From: Draconibacterium sp. | Lineage (GTDB): Bacteria > Bacteroidota > Bacteroidia > Bacteroidales > Prolixibacteraceae | Assembly (NCBI GenBank): GCA_027011835.1 | Contig: JALUZN010000107.1 | Span: forward strand, 1-12,046 | Length of the DNA: 12,046 bases | Reading direction: 5' to 3' | Shown: in pieces, positions 7,415 to 12,046 of the stretch | How positions within the stretch are numbered: position 1 is the first letter of the stretch | Layout: every line of letters starts with the position of its first letter | The notes under the pieces: model-generated | Database searches by the model: none | The model's input: the letters and a program-made list of their open reading frames with translations, nothing else | Told to the model about the DNA's origin: nothing | Program-made: the position numbers and the translations under genes

Positions 7415-8752
7415 ATGAGACATTTTTTAATCTTAATTTTTTCAATCGTTTTTATTGGCACCGCAAATTTAGGCGTCACACAAAATACCTGGTCGTTACA
7501 GCAATGTATCGACTATGCAGTTGAAAACAACATTCAAATAAAACAGCAGTCACTTGCTACTCAGTATGGCGAAAATCAGGTGCGGCAGGCCAAATCGAAC
7601 CGGCTCCCCAATCTAAATGCTTCGTTCTCTAACGATTACAGTTTCGGGCGATCGCTAACTTATCTGAACACTTACAAAAATGTAAATTCAGCATCGGTTT
7701 CAGGTTCTTTAGCTACCAACTTTACGCTCTTTAACGGCATAACTTTAACCAATACAATTAAGCAACGCGAGCTCGATTTGCAGGCCACTATTCAGGATTT
7801 ACAAAAAGCCAAAGACGATATTATGCTCTCTATTTCGGCCAGTTATCTCGAAATTCTTTTTGCCGAAGAACTTGTAACGGTTACCAAAGCACAAATAGAG
7901 ATGACCCAGCAGCAGTTAGACCGGACAAAAGAGCTTGTTAATGCCGGAAGCCTGGCAAAGGGAGCACTACTTGAAATTGAGGCGCAAAAAGCAAAAGAAG
8001 AGTTGCAGCTGGTAAACGACGAAAACCGTGTAAAATTAGGATACCTGGCACTCTACCAGTTGCTTGAGCTACCCATCTCGGAAAGTTTTAAAATAGAGAA
8101 ACCAACACTGCCCGAGGTAAAAGCAAATGTATCGCTGTCGAATTCAATCGATGTTTTTAACTCGGCAATTGAAGTGAGACCCGAAATTAAGGCGGCACAG
8201 TTACGTGTAGAAAGTGCATTAAAACAGCTCGATATTGCCAAAGGATACCGGTATCCGAGTTTGTCGCTGGGTGCCAACTACTACAACCTGTATAATAACA
8301 AATACTCCGATATTAGAGGCGACAAAATTAATTTTAAAGAGCAGATAAAAAATAATGGTCGCGCAGGTATCGGGCTTTCATTACGAATCCCGATTTTTAA
8401 TAGGAACCAGGTAAATGTGGGAATCTCTAATGCAACGTTGCAAATCTCCGATTATGAGTACCGTTTGCAAACGGCAAGAAATACGTTGCGGAAAGATATT
8501 GAACAGGCCTATACAAATGCGCTGGCATCGTTTAATCGCTATATCTCAACCAAAAAAGCAGTAAGTTCAATGGAGGAAGCTTTTCGTTACACCGAAGAAA
8601 AGTTTAATGTGGGAATGGTAAATTCGGTTGATTATAATATTAGCAAGAACAATCTTACAGCAGCCAAATCGAATTTGTTGCAAGCGAAATACGAGTATAT
8701 TTTTCGTACAAAAATCCTCGATTTTTATAATGGAATTCCTATTGAATTGTAA
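7415..8752 (+). CDS. TolC-family outer-membrane efflux protein
   Basis: The product has 445 residues, a usual length for this family. A signal peptide covers about residues 1-22. The mature start, WSLQQCIDYAVENNIQIKQ (26-44), is the typical opening helix of an outer-membrane efflux protein. Two tandem repeats of the OEP domain follow (about 28-220 and 235-435), each with long amphipathic helices for the periplasmic tunnel and strands for the barrel. Conserved features include RLPNLNAS (63-70), the TNFTLFNG strand (101-108) and IPIFNRNQV in the second half. As a trimer it would form the exit duct of the exporter encoded upstream. It is the last gene of the cluster; the next gene has its own promoter and riboswitch. 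Confidence 0.94.
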   Translation: MRHFLILIFSIVFIGTANLGVTQNTWSLQQCIDYAVENNIQIKQQSLATQYGENQVRQAKSNRLPNLNASFSNDYSFGRSLTYLNTYKNVNSASVSGSLATNFTLFNGITLTNTIKQRELDLQATIQDLQKAKDDIMLSISASYLEILFAEELVTVTKAQIEMTQQQLDRTKELVNAGSLAKGALLEIEAQKAKEELQLVNDENRVKLGYLALYQLLELPISESFKIEKPTLPEVKANVSLSNSIDVFNSAIEVRPEIKAAQLRVESALKQLDIAKGYRYPSLSLGANYYNLYNNKYSDIRGDKINFKEQIKNNGRAGIGLSLRIPIFNRNQVNVGISNATLQISDYEYRLQTARNTLRKDIEQAYTNALASFNRYISTKKAVSSMEEAFRYTEEKFNVGMVNSVDYNISKNNLTAAKSNLLQAKYEYIFRTKILDFYNGIPIEL

Positions 8753-8810
8753 GAACTGACGGATTTTTTCGGGTTTGAATATCAGGTTACTGTTTTTTCA
8801 AACTTTTCTG

Positions 8811-8818
8811 TACATTTG
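8811..8818 (+). promoter_or_regulatory. Probable -7 promoter element of the queuosine-precursor transporter gene
   Basis: TACATTTG matches the Bacteroidota -7 consensus TAnnTTTG exactly. Transcription would begin near 8825, about 20 bases before the riboswitch hairpin. The -33 position has only a weak match (CTG at 8790-8792, 18 bases upstream). It separates the transporter gene from the exporter operon. Confidence 0.6.
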
Positions 8819-8845
8819 CGCCCTGAAATTAAGGTTTAGTAACAA

Positions 8846-8877
8846 GCAGGTTCCATCACCCTGCGATAAAAAATTAA
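8846..8877 (+). promoter_or_regulatory. Probable preQ1-I riboswitch
   Basis: The stem GCAGG (8846-8850) pairs with CCTGC (8860-8864) around the loop TTCCATCAC. A tail containing ATAAAAAATTAA follows. This matches the compact preQ1 class I aptamer: the P1 stem ending in GG, the loop beginning UUC and ending CAC before CC, and the A-rich tail that lies in the P1 minor groove. By alignment with the Bacillus queC aptamer, U8851, C8859 and A8873 fall where the ligand-contacting residues are. The gene directly downstream encodes a transporter for the same pathway, which supports the call. The pseudoknot P2 pairing is not obvious. Because the tail runs into the start codon, the switch probably acts by blocking translation initiation when preQ1 is plentiful. 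Confidence 0.8.
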
Positions 8878-8881
8878 AAAA

Positions 8882-9586
8882 ATGCATAACGAAATTCTAT
8901 GGCTGGTTATGTTGCTGGCAAATTTTCTACTCATTATTTTAGCGTATAAACTGTTTGGCAAATGGGGACTGATTATGTGGATTCCTATTTCGGTAATTGT
9001 TGCCAATATTCAGGTTATTCAAACGGTCGAGCTGTTTGGACTGGTGGCCACACTTGGTAACATTGTTTATGCTTCATCGTTTTTAGTTACCGATATTCTC
9101 TCGGAAAACTACGGAAAAGAGGAGGCAAAAAAAGCGGTCTGGATAGGTTTTTTCAGCTTAATTGCCATGACCCTTTTAATGAATCTTGCACTTGCTTTTC
9201 TTCCGCTTGCCGGCGACGAGTTTGCTACAACTGCCCATTCGGCAACCAGTACCATTTTTAGTTTAATGCCGCGCATTGCAGTTGCCAGCCTGGCCGCTTA
9301 CTTCCTTTCGCAGCGCCACGATGTGTGGGCTTTTCATTTCTGGAAAAACAGGTTTCCTAAAAACAGCCAGCTATGGCTGCGTAATAACCTTAGTACAATG
9401 GTTTCGCAACTTATCGACAGTATTGTTTTTGTTTTAATTGCCTTTTGGGGAGTTTTCGAAACTTCGGTTTTAGCTGAAATATTTATAACAACCTACCTGT
9501 TGAAATTTGTTGTTGCTGCTGCCGATACTCCGTTTGTTTATTGGGGTAAAGGAATTTTTAAAACCGGAAAATTCTGGATGGAATAA
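8882..9586 (+). CDS. yhhQ: Queuosine precursor transporter (VUT family, YhhQ/DUF165)
   Basis: This inner-membrane protein has 234 residues and about six hydrophobic helices, the usual size for the family. It carries the signature ASSFLVTDILSENYGKEEAKK (residues 64-84), where TDILSE and YGK are nearly invariant, and the second conserved block RNNLSTMVSQLIDS (167-180), followed by the last helices at about 182-215. E. coli YhhQ imports the queuosine precursors preQ0 and preQ1, used for the modified base in the tRNA wobble position. The probable preQ1 riboswitch immediately before the start codon supports the same substrate here. No queuosine biosynthesis gene is visible in the window. Start chosen at the ATG at 8882, directly after the A-rich riboswitch tail. 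Confidence 0.92.
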   Translation: MHNEILWLVMLLANFLLIILAYKLFGKWGLIMWIPISVIVANIQVIQTVELFGLVATLGNIVYASSFLVTDILSENYGKEEAKKAVWIGFFSLIAMTLLMNLALAFLPLAGDEFATTAHSATSTIFSLMPRIAVASLAAYFLSQRHDVWAFHFWKNRFPKNSQLWLRNNLSTMVSQLIDSIVFVLIAFWGVFETSVLAEIFITTYLLKFVVAAADTPFVYWGKGIFKTGKFWME

Positions 9587-9703
9587 TCTTATATTATAGA
9601 CTGGATTTTAGCGGGAATTGAGTAAGAATAACTTATATGACTGTATTCGTTATTAATATGCTTCCGTTTTCGTTTTTATCGAGATGATTTTATTAACATC
9701 TGT

Positions 9704-11575
9704 TTAGTTGTATACATCAAGGTGAGCGGTCGGGGCATGTTCGGGCAGAATTCTAAACATCGCACAGCCAAATCCAACTTTTTCCCTGTATTCGATTTTT
9801 AAATCGTAGTATTTATCCTTTTCGAGTTTTACAATGGTGTTTTTCCATTCACTCAACGGGTTTTTATCCCAATAATCAAGAATTAGTTTACCATCCAAAT
9901 ACATACGGAAACCATCATCGGCCTCCATACCAATTCTGTAAGACCCGGTTTCGGGTACTTTTAAAAACCCTGTCCAACGGATAGAGAAATGGTCGTCTGT
10001 CAAACCCGGTGCAGGAGAATAGCCGCCCCAATAATCAAAGTCAATCGTTTTGTCTGTTTTTTCATAAACTGGGCTGCCCTCTAAGTTTTCATTATTAAAA
10101 TACGAAGCTTTAAGCCCGGGTTTATTTTTTTCTGTGAACAACACATCAGAAAGAGTAAGTGGTTTCTCCTTTTTTGTAAGCTGCATATTTTCTTCCGACA
10201 ATCCATTTACCCATTCAAAGCTTCCTCCCTTTCGTGCGGTAATGTTAATATTCTTAAGAGCTACACCGGCAACAGGCTCATGTTCCGTTCCTGCCATGCT
10301 AATCGCAATATCAGCATAATTACAGTCAATATTACTAAAATTCAAATTTTTGAATACAGGATAGCTCTTTCCGTTTTCCGATGCCATAAAGGCGCTGTAA
10401 TCGGTTTCGACACGAATGGCTTCGTGGCGTATGTTCTCCATCTTAATATCTTTGAAAAAAATATTTTTAACATAACCGCCTCTGGAGGCATTCGATTTTA
10501 TCCTTATGCCAATGCCGGTATTTTTAAATAAACAGTCATGGACAAATACATTTTTTATGCCCCCGGCTGTCTCACTGCCAAATACCGCACCACCGTGACT
10601 AATTCCGGTGGTTATGTTCCTGATAACAATATTTTCTGAAGGGATATTTACCCGACGGCCGTCTTCGTTGATTCCCGATTTGATGGTAACGCCATCATCA
10701 CCGGCATTGATGTAGCAGTATTCTATTAATGCATCTTTAGATGAATCGAGATTGATGCCGTCTGTGTTATGTCCTCCCCGCGTTTCAATTTGCAAACCAC
10801 GTACAATCACATTTTCACAATAGACAATGTCGAAGGTCCAAAAAGGCCCGGGAGAAGCAATAGTAAAGCCTTCGAAATAAACATTCTTGCAATTTATAGG
10901 GCTTATAAACTGCGGCCGGAGCGCTGCTTCAGGTGTTCCGCATATTCTTTTTTCAGGAGGAATATTTTTTAACACTTTATTTTTGTAGATATCCTTGATA
11001 GTTTTTTCACCTTTCATTGTCATGGGCCACCATTTCTGACCGTAACCAAAAAGTTTTCCCGGTCCGGTAATGGCAATATTCTCACAGTTATTGGCATAAA
11101 TTAGCGGTGAGTAATTATAAAGTTCTGTGCCGGCCCAGCGTGTAAAAACAACGGGGAGGTAATCTTCCGGATTGGTACTAAAATGGATTTCTGCTCCCTC
11201 TTCAAAATGAAGGTTTACATTGCTTTTTAAATGAATGGCTCCCGTAAACCATTTTCCGGCCGGAACCAACACTTTACCGCCGCCGGCAGCATTACATGCT
11301 TCAATCGCTTTTTTAAATGCCTTGGTGTTTTTTGTCGTTCCATCACCTTTAGCACCATAGTCGAGAATACTAAATGTCTTATTTTGAAATACAGGCTTTT
11401 TTAATTGCGGCATTTCAAACGGTGCAGAAATTGGTTCAATTTCAGAAGGCCTTTGAATTGCTGTCAACGCTGTTTGATTATCTTGGGCAAATGTTAAACC
11501 TAATCCTGAGATTGTATATGTAACAATAAAAATTAGGAATAATGCCGTCTTTTTTAGTTCGAATGTACTTTTCAT
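9704..11575 (-). CDS. Secreted GH28 polygalacturonase-like enzyme with C-terminal PA14 domain
   Basis: The protein has 623 residues. Residues 1-30 form a signal peptide ending TFA before QDN. A pectate-lyase-superfamily start follows (FSILDYGAKGDGTT, 68-81), then a GH28 right-handed beta-helix to about residue 480. The GH28 active-site motifs are present: NTDG (270-273), AGDDG (291-295) supplying the paired catalytic aspartates, SHGG (326-329) and RIK (358-360). These predict hydrolysis of galacturonan or related pectic bonds. Residues of about 487-615 form a PA14 domain (GLKASYFNNENLEG to the FRIL strand), a likely carbohydrate-binding module with motifs EADDGFRMYLDG and YYDLKIEY. It should act outside the cytoplasm. 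No SusC/SusD pair or other pectinase is in the window, so a polysaccharide utilisation locus can only lie beyond the right edge or be absent. Exact substrate (polygalacturonan, rhamnogalacturonan or xylogalacturonan) cannot be told. Confidence 0.92.
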   Translation of the reverse strand: MKSTFELKKTALFLIFIVTYTISGLGLTFAQDNQTALTAIQRPSEIEPISAPFEMPQLKKPVFQNKTFSILDYGAKGDGTTKNTKAFKKAIEACNAAGGGKVLVPAGKWFTGAIHLKSNVNLHFEEGAEIHFSTNPEDYLPVVFTRWAGTELYNYSPLIYANNCENIAITGPGKLFGYGQKWWPMTMKGEKTIKDIYKNKVLKNIPPEKRICGTPEAALRPQFISPINCKNVYFEGFTIASPGPFWTFDIVYCENVIVRGLQIETRGGHNTDGINLDSSKDALIEYCYINAGDDGVTIKSGINEDGRRVNIPSENIVIRNITTGISHGGAVFGSETAGGIKNVFVHDCLFKNTGIGIRIKSNASRGGYVKNIFFKDIKMENIRHEAIRVETDYSAFMASENGKSYPVFKNLNFSNIDCNYADIAISMAGTEHEPVAGVALKNINITARKGGSFEWVNGLSEENMQLTKKEKPLTLSDVLFTEKNKPGLKASYFNNENLEGSPVYEKTDKTIDFDYWGGYSPAPGLTDDHFSIRWTGFLKVPETGSYRIGMEADDGFRMYLDGKLILDYWDKNPLSEWKNTIVKLEKDKYYDLKIEYREKVGFGCAMFRILPEHAPTAHLDVYN

Positions 11576-11608
11576 AATTTATCTTCAATTATATATACAA
11601 TAGTTCGT

Positions 11609-11638
11609 TAAAAGTATTCATAAAATATTGAAAGTCAA
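11609..11638 (-). promoter_or_regulatory. Probable promoter of the GH28 gene
   Basis: Read on the minus strand, TTG (11636-11638) is followed after exactly 19 bases by TACTTTTA (11609-11616), one mismatch from the Bacteroidota -7 consensus TAnnTTTG. Both the spacing and the position, 34 bases upstream of the start codon, fit a vegetative promoter. Confidence 0.6.
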
Positions 11639-11646
11639 TAAAATGA

Positions 11647-11937
11647 AGTGTCAGGAGCCGTGTCAACTTTTTACAACTTTCTGGTTATGGCAAATTCAAA
11701 GAACAAAGATATCGACAACAATTTGAAAAACCATTTAATTTTTTAGAATTTAATTATCAATTGACCCGTTTATGTGGAGGTAGCAAGAATGTTATTGCTT
11801 TTGACCCACAAGCTATTTTTCCTGAATTATGTATAAATTCGATTTCAAGGCAAGAAAAACATAGTCTGTTTCATTTCTTACAACCTTTTTTCAGAGCCCA
11901 AAAATTCAATTATTTATTCAAATTCCCAACTATTTAA
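11647..11937 (+). pseudogene. Decayed transposase fragment (IS4-like DDE type)
   Basis: This frame is open for 97 codons between two stops and has no ATG start. Its first part reads like an internal piece of Bacteroidota IS4-like transposases: VNFLQLSGYGKF, then YRQQFEKPFNFLEFN, then VIAFDP. In such proteins, as I recall them, the last motif normally continues as FDPS(Y/F)..KSGK and contains the first catalytic aspartate. Here the similarity stops right after FDP (to about 11810). The N-terminal region and all later catalytic parts are missing, so this is a remnant truncated on both sides. From 11938 to the window end the DNA is A/T-rich and I see no gene, only an ATG at 12014 open for 11 codons to the edge. 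The family assignment is from memory of motif patterns. Confidence 0.5.
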
Positions 11938-12046
11938 TTTGATTTATTTAAATTCTTGTGGGGAATGAAGGGAGAAACTATTCTGAAGAAATGATGAGAA
12001 CCTTATTCTAAACATGAAGATTGACTCTAATAAACTGTATACATAT

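Noticed and set aside
8753..8800. Terminator after the TolC-family gene at the T-runs near 8764 and 8793
   Set aside because: No stem longer than about 3 bp precedes either T-run, so an intrinsic terminator cannot be supported.
9682..9701. Hairpin AGATG/CATCT between the transporter and GH28 genes as a terminator
   Set aside because: The stem has only 5 A/T-rich pairs and no T tract follows on either strand.
12014..12046. Possible gene start MKIDSNKLYTY at the right edge
   Set aside because: Only 11 codons are visible, with no convincing promoter; it is too short to support.

Overview
The window looks like chromosomal DNA of a member of the Bacteroidota. The start codons lack Shine-Dalgarno sequences and follow A/T-rich leaders. 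Several upstream regions carry the Bacteroidota-type -7 element TAnnTTTG or a close match. The gene content also fits: a head-GIN surface protein, a split MacAB-like exporter and a secreted GH28 enzyme with a PA14 domain. A pectin-using member of the Marinilabiliales or a related order is a guess, since nothing in the window fixes the genus.

Layout from left to right. Positions 1-93 hold the last 30 codons of a gene cut by the window edge. A secreted head-GIN (DUF2807) protein follows at 234-938. It converges on a COG2509-type FAD-dependent dehydrogenase at 954-2489 on the minus strand. Divergent from the dehydrogenase is a five-gene cluster at 2729-8752: an ABC ATPase, two paralogous MacB/FtsX-type permeases, a membrane-fusion adaptor and a TolC-family outer-membrane factor. 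Together these would form one tripartite exporter across the whole envelope, with unknown substrate. A VUT/YhhQ queuosine-precursor transporter at 8882-9586 follows, with its own promoter and a probable preQ1-I riboswitch directly before the start codon. On the minus strand at 9704-11575 lies a secreted GH28 pectinase-like enzyme with a C-terminal PA14 domain. The last 470 bases (11576-12046) contain the GH28 promoter, then a decayed transposase fragment, then A/T-rich sequence in which I see no gene.

The least ordinary structure is a repeat of about 120 bp present twice in the same orientation (about 102-230 and 6121-6240). Each copy ends a few bases before a start codon: that of the head-GIN gene and that of the exporter adaptor. 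Each carries a tandem heptad series of the form TCTTGNN and can form a stem from ACACAGGA and TCTTGTGT. It may be a mobile or regulatory element that brings a promoter or leader to unrelated genes. The preQ1 riboswitch is the clearest regulatory RNA. I saw no CRISPR array, tRNA, rRNA, intact insertion sequence or defence system.
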